Counted from the first letter of the stretch, positions 1-11,200 are shown. The stretch is DNA of 64,000 nucleotides from Anastrepha obliqua (GCF_027943255.1 NC_072895.1:79734001-79798000); one strand, 5' to 3'. Notes: a model not told the origin generated them from the sequence alone. Translations and numbers: made by a program.

Positions 1-860
1 TGTGTCACAAGACTTGTACGTTCGTTAGTCGCTCAATGACAGTTGTTAGTCGGCAGGTGGGTGTGAGATGGACAGTTGAGTAAAGCACGCACACATTATT
101 ATTTATAGATAATAACAAAGTGGATGGGTAGTGCGGATTTAGGACAAGGACGGTATGAGGTTTATACATGAACGATACTTAAAAAGGACCGCATAAAAAT
201 AAGTTAAATATAGAATTTCAAAACAAAAAAAAAAAAAAACAATATCGAAACACTAAAACAACGCCAAAACTTGCTACGAACAGGACAAATAAATGAAACA
301 AATGAACTACATTTTGGGCTCTATGTATACAATGCTACAACGTTGACATGGAACTCTTTCATTACGCAGTCAACATTGGGTTTTCGAGGGCTGGAGAAGG
401 TGGGGACGATAATAACGCGCTTCAGGTGTTCATGCATTATTAAAAAAGTTTGACAATTTGCTAAGTACATACCACTTATTTAGTATATATGAATTTTGAC
501 TACAACTACAACAATTTGGCCATGACAATTACGTCTAATGAATAGTAAAATAACAAATCATTCTTTATAACCGCAAAATGGCCAAAACTATTAGTTTTTT
601 TTTTGAGGATACAATTATGTATGTGTGCAGTCAGGTAAAAATCTTTAAGTAGTTGTTTTTACGCAGTTCATTTTGTCCTTCGGTAGCAGAATTACGTTGT
701 AGTTTTTCGATTTTAAAAAGGACCATATTATTGGATTGATGTAATTATTGTAATAGTTCCTTCTCAAGAACTTCCATGAGTTTTTTTACAATAAACCTAA
801 CCTTATCTATTTGTAGAGTTTATTGGCACTTTTTTCCAATATACACATATGTATATACAA
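1..860. other. non-coding stretch, no gene seen
   Basis: AT-rich sequence with a long A run near 225-239 and short T runs. Short open frames here have no recognisable motif and coding-like composition is absent. I see no transposon ends. It could be intergenic or intronic DNA. Confidence 0.5.
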
Positions 861-864
861 TACA

Positions 865-1099
865 TATATATATATTATTGGCGAGTGTATTTTATTTGGT
901 GTTTGACCGAGCGCCTCCTCTTATTTGTACTGTGCATCCTAATATTATATTTTCTACAAATGGAGGAATCTACAATTTTAAGCCGACCCCGAATGGCAGA
1001 TTTTTCTTTTTCTAACATTTGGTGTTTTATGCACGGGTACACGAAGCTGTGAACTTCCGAATGGTAGTCACGCACCAACCCATTCGGCTACGGCGGTCG
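865..1099 (-). mobile_element. tRNA-headed SINE, copy 1 (internally deleted)
   Basis: Minus-strand copy of the main SINE of this window. The head (right end, cattcggctacggcgg) carries the complement of an A-box-like motif, and the body retains the complement of the tacaaatggaggaatctaca block and the cgagcgcctcctcttatttg block. The tail (left) runs into TA repeats. The middle segment with the cggcaggcaatggcaaacct block is missing compared with the fuller copy at 9413-9697. Confidence 0.8.
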
Positions 1100-1100
1100 T

Positions 1101-1674
1101 TATATTGAAAATTTTTAACTGGTTTTTTTTTCTTATATTTTTTTTATAATAATTTATATATTAATTTTTGTTAAAATATATTTCATTCTACAACAAAAAC
1201 CATACAACTCAAAATTTCAAAATTTGTACAAAATTCTAAAATATGGAAACATTTTCATTAAAATTTCAAACTCTTTAGCCAGAATTAAAACAAAGATTTC
1301 AAACTATTTAGTAGCATTTTTTAGAAAAATTCTGGGTATGCAGTTTTATTTTTGAGGTTATATTGAGGCAGTTTAAAGTAGCTCAAAACTCGGGGTGATT
1401 TTTTTAAATATTTTTTTGTTTGCGATGTCAGACAATCCTAGAAACTGATTTTATATGGAGAAAATGCAAAAGGCCGTCAGCACAAAAAAAAATTGTACTT
1501 ATAATACCAAATCAGAATGGGCGACAAAATATACGAAATTTTGAAAAAGAGTTTGAAATTTTAAATTTGGTTACAAACTTATAAAAGGTTAGAAACTTTA
1601 AGTTATATGGCTTTTATTGTAGAACGAACTATACTTTTCTAAATAAAAAAAAATTAGTCAAAATATTGTAATAC
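1101..1674. mobile_element. foldback-type MITE (long inverted repeat, no ORF)
   Basis: Sequence near 1180-1220 (ttcattctacaacaaaaacc) recurs inverted near 1600-1640 (gcttttattgtagaacgaac), and the homology continues outward through T-rich stretches to both edges. The arms are diverged and AT-rich, and the centre carries no coding capacity. It abuts the SINE on the left and the hAT-type MITE on the right. Family unknown; exact ends are uncertain by several bases. Confidence 0.6.
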
Positions 1675-1682
1675 ATATGCAC

Positions 1683-2130
1683 TAGGCCGGGTTGATTTGT
1701 GGGGAGGCAAAAAAATCGCCCATTGCTCTGTGAAAATCATATTCTAGTGATCAAAATAAGAAACTTTGCCGAAGGAACCATACCTCTAAAACGAATTCTG
1801 ATGTCCCCCAATTTGGGTCGAACTTTCTAGTTTCTTTTCTTATGTAAAGGCCAAAAATGGTGATATTTTGAAATGATTGTATGGGGAACCCCAGGGAGTG
1901 TGCCACTGGCATCTGTGGATCGGCCGTCCAAAGTTAGTGGGGGTCGCTCATACATTTGGACTCGATTGGAGCACTCTAAATGGGTCAAAGTGGGATTTTT
2001 CGTTCGACCCAAATTGGGGGACATCAGAATTCGTTTTAGAGGTATGGTTCCTTTGGCAAAGTTTCTTATTTTGATCCCTAAAATACGATTTTCACAGAGC
2101 AATGAGCGATTTTTAAATTGACCCGCCCTA
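1683..2130. mobile_element. hAT-type MITE, copy 1, with perfect 8-bp target duplication
   Basis: The element begins TAGGCCGGGTTGATTTG and ends with the complement TAGGGCGGGTCAATTT. The terminal inverted repeats run about 125 bp inward (cattgctctgtgaaaatc, aaactttgccgaagg and aaacgaattctgatgtcccc all recur inverted). It is flanked on both sides by the identical octamer ATATGCAC (1675-1682 and 2131-2138). An 8-bp duplication with a TAGGG-like terminus is the hAT superfamily signature. The open frames inside are a by-product of the hairpin; there is no transposase. A sister copy lies at 52768-53228. Confidence 0.85.
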
Positions 2131-2224
2131 ATATGCACATATGTCTCGCGTTTAATAATAGAGAGAAAGTAACTCAAGATTTTAATTAAATGCAAATAAT
2201 CGGCTGACGAGAGTATGTTCAGTC

Positions 2225-2450
2225 TTATAGAATACTCACGTCTAAAAATCCACAAAATCGAATTAAGTTATTGAAAAGTGATATCGTAAAGATATTAAAG
2301 GAACGTGTTGGCTTTATATTGCAGGAGCATTTGATTATGAGAAGCTCTGCTCAAAATGGGTGCCGTGCATTGCGTTTGCTTACTGTAGACCAAAAACAAG
2401 TGAATCACAATTGGCAGACAATAGCTGGGATAAATCCATCATCGAATAAA
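2225..2450 (+). pseudogene. irritans-like mariner transposase fragment
   Basis: The translated stretch includes DIVKILKERVGFILQEH and LLTVDQKQ, which resemble the helix-turn-helix linker of irritans-subfamily mariner transposases (known pattern: ISKERVGFILHEHL, then KLCSKWVP, then LLTVDQKQ). It is a short N-terminal remnant with no catalytic domain. No terminal repeats were found. Confidence 0.7.
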
Positions 2451-2970
2451 TAGCTGCGCCCATGAAACAACTTTTTCCAGGAGTATTGGAAATATTGATT
2501 CTAAATGTGTATCATTTGCTGACTAATTGACCGCCGTTTTGCTTTTGCACAAACTTTCCAACATATGCAGCAATAACAGTATAGGTTTTGAGAATCTTTT
2601 TACATTTCGTAGCTTAATAAATAAAAAAATTAATTTAAGTTTGTTTTTTATTAAATTTTTTTGGTCACTTTGCGACTCACTTGTCACTGAAACTTGAGAA
2701 CTTCTTATGTAAACGAAAGTTTTTAGCAAATTCGAAACATATTACCATGTTTTATTAGACCTAATTAACGGCGTACTTTTGTCCTTCATCGCATAATATT
2801 TGTGTCTGGTAAGACCCTTACTGAAACTTTCGGCGAAAAATTTGTGTGGCACATTTTAGCCTTCCATCATCTTTAGAAACTTAATATATTTCATATTTTT
2901 AAAAATAAGCATCAAACTCTGTTGACCACCACGGAAGAGAAATATTCGCTTAAAATTATCAACACATATA
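2451..2970. other. non-coding stretch
   Basis: AT-rich DNA between mariner debris and a mariner element. I see no gene, RNA or repeat end here. Confidence 0.5.
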
Positions 2971-2974
2971 AAGG

Positions 2975-4247
2975 TTGTCAAAAAAGTCTTGCGGTATTTC
3001 CGCAAACTTGTCTTTCCAAGCGCGTAGTTCTAGTTGTATTCGTCGCATCGGTTCACGCTAGAGCTTTTTGGAAAGCTCTTTTCACGTGCTAACACGTGTT
3101 TGATTAATTGTTGTTTGCTTTTAGTCGTTCGTGAGTTATAGCGTCGCAAACATGGAGCAAAATAAAGAGAAAATACAGCATATTTTACAGTACTACTACG
3201 ATAAAGGCAAAAATGCATCTCATGCTGCCAATAAAATTTGTGCAGTTTATGGACCCGATACAGTTTCCATTTCACCGCACAACGATGGTTTCAACGTTTT
3301 CGTTCTGGTGCAGAGGTGATCGAAGGTGCGCCACGGTCCGGAAGGCCTGTCGTCGAAAATTGCGATAAAATCGCTGAATTGATCGAAAGAGACCGGCATA
3401 GTAGCAGCCGTAGCATCGGCCAAGAGCTGGGCATAAGTCATCAAACCGTTATAAACCATTTGAAGAAGCTTGGATTCAAAAAGAAGCTCGATGTATGGGT
3501 GCCACACGATTTGACGCAAGAAAACATTTTTGCCCGTATGGATGCATGCGAATCGGTTCTGAATCGCAACAAAATCGACCCGTTTTTGAAGCGGATGGTG
3601 ACTGGCGATGAAAAGTGGGTCACTTACGACAACGTGAAGCGCAAACGGTCGTGGTCGAAAAGCGGTGAAGCTGCCCAGACGGTGCCCAAGCCTGGATTGA
3701 CGGCCAGGAAGGTTCTTCTGTGTGTTTGGTGGGATTGGCAGGGAATCCTCCACTATGAGCTGCTCCCCTATGGCCAAACGCTCAATTCGGACCTGCACTG
3801 CCAACAACTGGACCGCTTGAATGCAGCCCTCATGCAGAAGAGGCCATCTTTGATCAACAGAGGCCGAATTGTCTTCCATCAGGACAACGCCAGGCCACAC
3901 ATATCTTTGGTGACGCGCCAGAAGCTCCGGGAGCTCGGATGGGAGGTTCTTTTGCATCCACCGTATAGTCCGGATCTCGCACCAAGTGATTACCACCTAT
4001 TTCTGTCCATGGCGAACGAGCTTGGTAGTCGGAAGTTGTCCACAAGAGAGTCCTGTGAAAATTGGCTCTCCGAGTTTTTTGACAATAGGGAAGCGAGCTT
4101 CTATAAGAGGGGCAATATGAAGTTGGCATCTCGTTGGGAACTCGTCATCGAACAAAACGGCGCATATTTGACTTAAATCGCATTATTATAACCAATTTTA
4201 TGAACAATTGAAAATTCAATAAAAATACCGCAAGACTTTTTTCACAA
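2975..4247 (+). mobile_element. mariner element (mellifera-like), near full length
   Basis: Terminal inverted repeats TTGTCAAAAAAGTCTTGCGG (2975) and its complement ending at 4247 match over 25 bp with one mismatch. The right end is followed by TA; the left is preceded by GG, so the left TA target base pair is lost or the repeat begins a few bases further out, where TA occurs at 2969-2970. The element is about 1.27 kb, the normal size for mariner, and encodes one transposase with a single early frameshift. It is among the best preserved elements of the window. Confidence 0.9.
3152..4176 (+). pseudogene. mariner transposase, D,D34D, one frameshift
   Basis: The start is taken at 3152 (MEQNKEKIQ), which matches mariner N-termini. 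The frame runs to about 3275, where a one-base loss shifts it at the ISTAQRWFQRF motif; the rest (3276-4176) is open to a natural stop after the conserved C-terminal NGAYLT. Seen downstream: the SGRP linker, WVPHDL, and a complete catalytic triad with D in TGDEKW (codon 3607), D in HQDNARPH (3883) and D in PSDYHLF (3988), with exactly 34 residues between the last two, the mariner signature. Sequence style (KKLDVWVPH, KWVTYDN) fits the mellifera/rosa group rather than irritans. As it stands the protein cannot be made from one frame, so the copy is probably inactive. Confidence 0.9.
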
Positions 4248-4249
4248 TA

Positions 4250-5190
4250 ATTTTTTTTATAAGCTCTTAAAGATAATATAAATGCTAAATGTAGTTTAAT
4301 ACGAGTTTTTCCAAATAGTGAAGATCAACTTCAGACCAAATTAGGAGAATTTCATGGCACTGTAAAAAACTTTTGACGTTTATAAACAAAACGGCAATGG
4401 TTCAATATTTCACAGCTGTTTCTTCTTCATAATTGCACTGCATTGAAGGGTTCATACTTTGTATTACTTTTATTGTACTTTATTTTAATTGTGCTAATTT
4501 TTAAATTTTTAGAACTAAGTAAGTTTTATAAATTTTTCAAAAGAAAATTTCGAAATATCCGAACAATTTTCCATCTTATATGAGCTATAGTATCATAAAT
4601 TCTAGAGTTCCACGTGAAGTATATTATTACTGTTATTTCCAATGGTTCCATGGAGGACCAAATGGCCAGCGTGAACCATAGATTTGTCAATTATGTATGG
4701 ATTTGGTTAAATAAAAAATTAAAAATTGTATGCTTGAAGAACCATATTATTTAACCCCCTTAATATCTATTTCAAGGCAGCTGCAATTAAAAATTAACTT
4801 TTGAGCATTGAATACTTTTTCGGAATATACTGCAGCAAAACAGAATATTTGATAAAATTCCAAATTATTTTCAATATTTATCTAGAAGCACTCCATGTGA
4901 AAGTATTATAGGCTAAATGAGCTTTTAATAATAAAGTGAATAGCCTCTGAATAAAAAATGTTAAGCTGAAATAAATTATTTTCTCCTAATTAATATATGT
5001 AGGTATGAATTATTTTATATATATATATTTTTTGTAACGGTCTACTGGTTTAGTAATTATATTTTGTTTTCCTAGCTTCAAATTGACGTGAGTCTGTCGG
5101 TTTTATTATAATTAGCAGTTAAATTAAACTTTTAAAACTGATAAAATGTTTTAATACTTCTATATATTAAGGAATGTACAAATGTTCTCT
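4250..5190. other. non-coding stretch
   Basis: AT-rich sequence with TA-repeat patches near 5015-5035. No gene, transposon ends or RNA recognised. Confidence 0.5.
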
Positions 5191-5193
5191 TTA

Positions 5194-5440
5194 ACCGTAG
5201 CCGAATCGGTTGGCGCGTTACTGCTATTTGGAAGTGCTTAAGCTCGAGCTCGGAGGCAATGGCAAATCGAGTGTATTTCTGCCATAACAAAGCTCCTAAC
5301 AAAAACCATGTGCCGTTCGGAGTCTGCTTAAAACTGCAAGTCCCCCCATTTGTGCAAAAACATCAAGATGCACATTACAAATAGGAGGTCAAACACCCAA
5401 TAAAGGCTATACCAATGCCAATTATACATATAATCATACT
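5194..5440 (+). mobile_element. tRNA-headed SINE, copy 2 (diverged)
   Basis: The head ccgtagccgaatcggttgg keeps the A-box-like motif. The body retains aggcaatggcaaat, gtgtatttctgccat, gccgttcggagtc and aacatcaagatgcaca. The tail ends in attatacatata. The segment around the B box is deleted. This is an older copy of the same family as 9413-9697. Confidence 0.8.
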
Positions 5441-5744
5441 TATAATAGTCATATAAAAAATTTGTATACCAAATTTAACATTTTCGCTATAATGGGCTGA
5501 TTCGCTATAAATGATTTTTATATCATTAAACAGCATTGACTCAATTTTTCACCAAAGTGTATAAGTATATTGGCCAAATCTACACTCAAGTTACCTGTGA
5601 AAAATACTCCTTTCTCAAAACATTTATTATGCCGAAGTTTGAGCAGTAATACCATATATTTGTACTTTTATCTGTCAAGCCCTTCCTTTGACCTTTGATT
5701 AAATTAAACAATAATTTAATTAAACAACTGCATCTTAAGTCGGA

Positions 5745-6262
5745 AGTGGGAAATGAACGATTTTGGTGTAATTTTTTATACTAAACTTTCATTCACCAAA
5801 AATATTGATTATGTGGTTTTTAATGCATTTGCAATGGATGGTTTCATCAGAAGAAATTCTACTGATTTTAACGAAACTCAAACTTTGAAACTCTCCTCTG
5901 TTGATTTTATACGATCTCGCCTTAAGTGCTGTTTTTTAATATGGAACCCTTGCTATGAGGTTCATTCGAGGAAAATCGGAAAGGTACATGACTTTTTTGC
6001 AAAAATAGTATTGATTGAAGCGAGCTGGCAAGGTTATTCTGTGCCTTATATAAGTCGACGTAAATTAATTGACTTGCAATCATTACATGCTAGATGAAAA
6101 TATTTCTCATACTTCTCATTTGGCGTACTTTATAGCGTAAGAACTAATCGTTTATTTAACCTTTCTAATAATACGGCTAATTATGCATTTATTGCACCTC
6201 TAGTACGATTTGCGCGATTGTGTAATAATTATTGTAACGTAAACGACGTTCAACGTCAATAA
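5745..6262 (+). pseudogene. non-LTR retrotransposon RT 3' end (Jockey/CR1-like)
   Basis: The conceptual protein contains GVIFYTKLSFTKNIDYV, FIRRNSTDFN and YISRRKLIDLQSLHAR, matching the C-terminal region after the RT palm of Jockey/CR1-type elements (YLGV-LD-KLSFTEHI pattern). The frame closes at 6097, and coding similarity continues in another frame toward 6260. Only this 3' part is present, as is usual for 5'-truncated non-LTR copies. Confidence 0.75.
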
Positions 6263-7287
6263 AATTTGCCAGATTTATTTAAGTAAATTAGTCTGTAATA
6301 TCATTTTCTGCAGACTGAAGTGAAAAAATGCCTAAAAATGCGTGCTAATATAAGAAATATGGACCGCTGGTTTGACAGATGCCTCAATCGGCTAAAACAG
6401 CTACATAAATAAACACGCGTTGTAAGCGTTATATGTCCAATACTTAAATATCTATAACGCAATTATTCGTCGATTATGATTATAGTTTTTTATTTGCATT
6501 TTATTTTTTTATGAAATGAACCACAAACCATGCACCACGTGGAAAAAGTAACCAATATGAACGACATTCAATCAGCAAATATAAGAGAAACAAGTATGGC
6601 TTATTTAGCATGTCCATTTCCATAAGCCAAGGGCAATCAGGCTAAGAACAGTAAACAAAATTTTCAGTTCTACTAAACTTTGATACGATCACTAAGAGCG
6701 AGTTAAGAGAGCACCAAAATGCTCAGCGCTAAATACCCGCAGAGAGGCTCACTACTATATTTCTGCTCAGTAAATTATCTCCAAGCAAATACAAGTGTTA
6801 TGCTTTGTGTGTTTATGGTCTCCAGGTTCTAGATACTGACGTGGAAATCAACATTGGCTAGAAGTCATTCAACTTTAATGCTGGTTTTTTTGCAGAGAAG
6901 CGGCGGTAAATTAATACACAGTTAAAGCACATACATACATTTAAAAAAGAGTCAATATCGCAGATGAACTAGCAGAAGCCAAACGATGGACATACAAGTT
7001 GATCTGCGTCAGAGAAAGATACGTGAATTAAAAGTCAATTTAAATAAAAAGCTGTCGACTGACTCCCGAAAGAGTGTGCTACGTCTAGCAATGTATAGAG
7101 TTAGCGGGAGTGTAGATAGGCGCTATGAAGGGCGTTTGGGAAGTTAGTGAGCGCAGCTGTGTTGTAGTTATAGCAACAGTTTAATCCGCCTTTCTTTTCT
7201 AGTGTGTGTTTATTCAGTAAGAAAAATTCGCCGGCGGTGACAGGGTAACAAGAGCACGGCAGCAGTTTAGCGGCTCCACTTCTGCTG
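6263..7287. other. upstream region of wbl, non-coding
   Basis: No transposon signature is seen. The last few hundred bases have higher GC than the surroundings and may contain cis-regulatory DNA of wbl. Nothing specific can be named. Confidence 0.4.
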
Positions 7288-7289
7288 TA

Positions 7290-7295
7290 TATAAA
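7290..7295 (+). promoter_or_regulatory. candidate TATA box of wbl
   Basis: TATAAA within TATATAAAATA, about 60 bp before the wbl start codon. A start site roughly 30 bp downstream would give a short 5' UTR of about 35 nt. Positional inference only; a 5' UTR intron cannot be excluded. Confidence 0.45.
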
Positions 7296-7354
7296 ATACA
7301 GAATATACTAGAATTAATTTTACAGAGTAATAGGAAAAATAACTTTAATTAAAC

Positions 7355-8149
7355 ATGCAAACGTCAACAAAGTACCTGAATTTCGCCCATCTTCTTGCCA
7401 CTGTTTTGCTTATCGTTTGGGCGTCGCCAGCTGAGGGCAGTTCCTGCACCGGTTGCGTGGAGTTGGATGTGCTGAGCTTCGATAAGATAATCGAGCGTTT
7501 TCCCTATGCACTAGTCAAATTCGACATTGCCTTTCCATATGGCGAAAAACACGAGGCTTTTGCGGCATTCTCAAAGGTGGCGAACACAGTCACCAAGGAA
7601 CTACTGGTGGCCACTGTCGGCATCAAAGATTACGGTGAGAATGAAAATAAAGAGCTGGGCCTAAGGTTTAATGTGGACGACAAGAGCTTCCCCGGCATTT
7701 TGCTCTTCAAGGATGGCAATGTGGACAACTTTGAGCGCTTCCCTGCTTACTTGGATGTGACATTAGATAATTTGAAGAATTTTGTTACGCAGAATACGGA
7801 GTTGTATATTGGACGTGATGGTTGCTTGAAAGATTTTGAGGAACTGGTTAAGAAATATGCCAATAAAGAGGATGCAGAGCAGTTACAATTGATAGAACAA
7901 GCGGAAAAACTAAAGCAGGAGCTAAGCAGTGAAAGTGCAAAGGTGAGCGCGAAAGTATATCTCATTTTCATGCGGAAAATCAATGAGAAAGGCTATGAGT
8001 ACGTGGAGGACGAGACAAAGCGGCTGCAACGTCTGAAAGCGGGTAAGGTGACGGATGCAAAGAAGTTGGAGCTTCAGCAAAGACTTAATATACTGGAAGC
8101 ATTTCGAGTGACCAAGCTGACGAAGGTGACGAGAAATGAAGAACTCTGA
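7355..8149 (+). CDS. wbl: Windbeutel, ER-resident ERp29-type protein
   Basis: Intact single-exon frame of 264 residues. Residues 1 to about 28 are a signal peptide (hydrophobic LATVLLIVWASPAEG). Then follows a thioredoxin-fold domain with the CTGC motif (Cys31, Cys34) characteristic of dipteran Windbeutel, including AFPYGEKHEAF and FPGILLFKDG, and from about residue 150 the helical ERp29 C-terminal domain. The last four residues, NEEL, form a KDEL-like ER-retention signal (Drosophila has KEEL). In Drosophila, Wind is a homodimeric ER chaperone that lets the sulfotransferase Pipe leave the ER in ovarian follicle cells, setting embryonic dorsoventral polarity; the same role is inferred here. 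Length agrees with the Drosophila protein (about 257). The start has a good fly context (aaac before ATG). It is the only convincing intact host gene in the window. Confidence 0.95.
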   Translation: MQTSTKYLNFAHLLATVLLIVWASPAEGSSCTGCVELDVLSFDKIIERFPYALVKFDIAFPYGEKHEAFAAFSKVANTVTKELLVATVGIKDYGENENKELGLRFNVDDKSFPGILLFKDGNVDNFERFPAYLDVTLDNLKNFVTQNTELYIGRDGCLKDFEELVKKYANKEDAEQLQLIEQAEKLKQELSSESAKVSAKVYLIFMRKINEKGYEYVEDETKRLQRLKAGKVTDAKKLELQQRLNILEAFRVTKLTKVTRNEEL

Positions 8150-8426
8150 AACGGGCCTTTGTAAGTCAGAAAGTAGCGAGAGTGACATCAAGTTTATGAA
8201 AATTAATTGAAGTGAAACACATACATATGGACGAGAATGTATAGGTGTGTGTACGACCAACTGCATGCAATAGTGAAGATGTGAAAGTGAGTGGCGGGAC
8301 AAAAGAGGCAATAATAATACAATTCTGCACTGCAAGCGGCAATATGCTCTTCGATTATAATCCGTTAGCTAACACATACATTTGTAGTATATTATATAAT
8401 ACGTTGTTCAAATTTATATCTGCTTC

Positions 8427-8432
8427 AATAAA
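8427..8432 (+). terminator. candidate wbl polyadenylation signal
   Basis: AATAAA about 280 bp after the wbl stop codon, in an AT-rich context, on the coding strand. Its position is plausible for a short 3' UTR; cleavage would be expected near 8450. Confidence 0.5.
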
Positions 8433-8450
8433 TACATAAATTATTAAGTA

Positions 8451-9412
8451 GTTGTATGTATATAAAAAAATATTCTTTATTCCTTTTGTTTGTTGTGCTA
8501 CAAACTTGGAACTTTTTACCATTTCGCTATGGCAACCAGTTTTCGATATTCCCAATTGACAACGTCAACAAAAAGGCCAACAATTCGGCAATAAACGGTG
8601 CGCATGGAAACATCACACATACATATGAACATACATACATAAATAAATAAGTAGACGAAATGTTTTTGGTTACTTTTCTGTTGGCTACCCTTCATTAAAA
8701 ATTAAACATATCCAAGTTATTTTACATACATATGTACATACATATTATGCATATATGTCTCTATAGCCCATTGAAGCGTTTGAGAAAATTACTTCTGAAA
8801 TTATTGCCAAACTACAGTAAAATAAGCGAGTGATTGTGAGTGAAATTGACACACAAATTATTGGCTAAAATAATATAATATAATAAATATAATATACAAA
8901 AACAATAAAATAGTAAAACGAATAAAAATAATGTAACAAATAAAAGCAATATAATAATTCGAAATTTAAAATATAGTAAATTTTAAAATTGTTATAATAT
9001 TACAAATTCCCAGGTATATGGATCAATTGGTTTTTTTGTAATGTTAGTAGTACTGTCATTATAATTTCTATGTTATTGTTTGGCAGTTTGTGGTGAGATA
9101 TCTCATTCAATGTCTTGGCAGTGTTGCCAGATAAACATTGTCAAAAATGTGCCAAGCGAAGCCATCTTCATTATCTCAAATTACGTTCAAATATGCATTA
9201 ATTACCAATAAATCCACAAAACTAATCTACCCGTTCACATATGGCAGATTACCTGCGAAATTGACAATCAGCTGTCAATACTGCTTTGAAAGGTTTTTCT
9301 TCACAGAAACTATTTTGGTGAAATATTTCAGTATTTTTGGTTTGTTTACGGTAATTATTATTAGCGATATGAAGAAAATACAAGGAGAAGGAATAGCTAG
9401 TAATTGAGCATT
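8451..9412. other. intergenic DNA with acatacatatg microsatellite patches
   Basis: Contains short catacata/tatgtaca repeats (about 8610-8650 and 8725-8760) and a TA-rich stretch near 8870-8990. No coding or transposon signature recognised. Confidence 0.5.
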
Positions 9413-9697
9413 TGGCCGCCGTAAGCGAATGGGTTGGTGCGTGATTACCATTCGGAATTCACAGAGAGAACATTGGTTCGAATCTCGGTGAAACCAAAAT
9501 TAATAAAAAAAAAACATTTCTCCAATAGCGGTCGCCCCTCGGCAGGCAATGGCAAACCTCCGAGTGTATTTCTGCCATGAAAAAGCTCCTCATAAAAATA
9601 TCTGCCGTTCGGAGTCGGCTTGAAACTGTAGGTCCCTCCATTTGTGGAGAAACATCAAGATGCACACCACAAATAGGAGAAGGAGCTCGGCCAACAT
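9413..9697 (+). mobile_element. tRNA-headed SINE, copy 3 (most complete)
   Basis: Reference copy for the family. The head ccgtaagcgaatgggttggt resembles a Pol III A box and ggttcgaatctc is a canonical B box about 60 bp downstream. Then comes a body with gcggtcgcccctcggcagg, caaacctccgagtgtattt, tctgccgttcggagtcgg, gtaggtccctccatttgtgg and caccacaaataggaga. The expected AT-repeat tail is missing here, cut after gctcggccaacat. The tRNA head plus unrelated body is the defining plan of a SINE. Confidence 0.85.
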
Positions 9698-10320
9698 AAT
9701 TTGCATAATTTTTGCACTGCAAATTTGTTTTTGGAAGATTAATACAAAAAATTCTATTTTATTTATTACACAAAAACAATTGATTGTATTTTAAAAATAT
9801 GAATGTATTTTAGATAGAAAAAATTGATGAATTAATGTCATGTTTTGGGCGAAAATGATTAAATTTTATAAATTGTACCTTAGCATTAAAATTTTTCGAA
9901 TTTGAAGAAAGAATTGTCCATTTTATTTCAATTTAAAACAGTTGCCCTGAAAATTTTAATCAGTGTTTGTGAAGCTGGACCATCTTTTTTAACCTATTTC
10001 GTGCAGAGTCTTCTGGCACTGAATCTAAATCATAATATATGTATATGAGTGAAAATGTTTTGACATATTTTTTTATTTAAAGTGGCGTAACACCGATTAC
10101 GAGACAAATGAAATATACAATATACATACACATGTATACGACTATAATGTTAGTCATAATAAAAAAAAAATAAAATATTGAGAAAACTCGCTTCAAAGTT
10201 ACTTTGCCACCCTTGCAATTTACTCTTCCATCCTAAGTAAAATTTAAGATATTTTCATCTAATGAGGTGCTGTTAATAGATACATATGTATGTTATTTTT
10301 TTACATATCAGTTCATTTAA
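9698..10320. other. non-coding stretch
   Basis: AT-rich DNA with no recognisable coding, RNA or repeat feature. Confidence 0.5.
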
Positions 10321-10324
10321 AGGA

Positions 10325-10790
10325 GGCCAAAAGGTCATGGTCATTATGCAAGAGGCCAAAGGTCGAATAGCCGCAAATAAACAAGAAAAAGACAAAGGAA
10401 CTGATTAGCTTCTCAAGAGAGGATATCTCGAAGATCATGGATTGTATAACCGTTAGCAATTCGGCAGGCATTCCTTGAGACTAGGAGTTTTCTCCCATGA
10501 ATATTGTAGAAGTTGTAGAGATAAAGAAGATGAAGAGGAAGAAACCGTTGAGCACTTGCAATTGTTCAGCCTTAGCTAAAATCAGAGCAGGTTGTCTATG
10601 TAAATACTTTTTCAATTCGCTTACAGAACTGTCTGGCGTGGGGATGGAACCATTCCTGCTCAAAATGTTTCTACGAAGAAAAATAAATGAGGTTCCCGTG
10701 TCGCACAGTGGTATCACAACGGACCTGTGAGGTCTAAGTGAGTTGGCTGTACAGACTGACTACCACTATAACCTAATCCATCAGTTAATT
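10325..10790 (+). pseudogene. non-LTR retrotransposon 3' end (R1/LOA-like)
   Basis: Across two frames the protein reads LSFSREDISKIMD, then EYCRSCRDKEDEEEETVEHL, then ALAKIRAGCL and YFFNSLTELSGVGME. The spaced Cys-Cys-His-Cys pattern after the RT and RNase H domains is typical of the C-terminus of R1/LOA/I-type retrotransposons. It is followed by gtggtatcacaacggacc and ctaagtgagttggc, a 3' UTR style shared with the nested fragment at 19600-19965. Frameshifted and 5'-truncated. Confidence 0.75.
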
Positions 10791-11089
10791 TTCTCACAGT
10801 GGACATTTCTGCAACTTAGCTATTGTTTTGGGTCATGTCGCCATTGAAGAAAACGAGCGATTTGTAGATATCTAATAATTGACAAAAATGAGAAGTTCGC
10901 AGAGCAACTAAGTACATAATGAAAACCAGGCAATAGAAGAGCCTTCAAGTACTGCCAAATATGTATCTTCACTAAACATTTTTTGGCATGGAATTGTTTT
11001 TAAATATCTTCATTTTGAGATTTTTTTGGTTGTTTATGAAACAAATTTTATTAAGAAGATAAATTTTCACTTCGCGCAACATTGATTCG

Positions 11090-11200
11090 TACCCTTACCA
11101 AAAAACTATTGTTCCAAGGCCGCCGTATTCACCTGATTTAGTTTTATATGACTTCTGACTATTTAATAAACTAAAAATATCCCTGCGAGAACTCCGCTTA
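11090..11200 (+). pseudogene. mariner transposase scrap
   Basis: The translation PRPPYSPDL followed by YDF-LFNKLK matches the PPYSPDLAPCDFWLFPKLK segment around the third catalytic aspartate of mariner transposases. No other part is visible. Confidence 0.6.

Noticed and set aside
1873..2121. Open frame inside the hAT-type MITE (and its twin at 52962-53321)
   Set aside because: Both lie in the hairpin arms and read the inverted repeat; no protein motif. Their similarity reflects the repeat and not a gene family.
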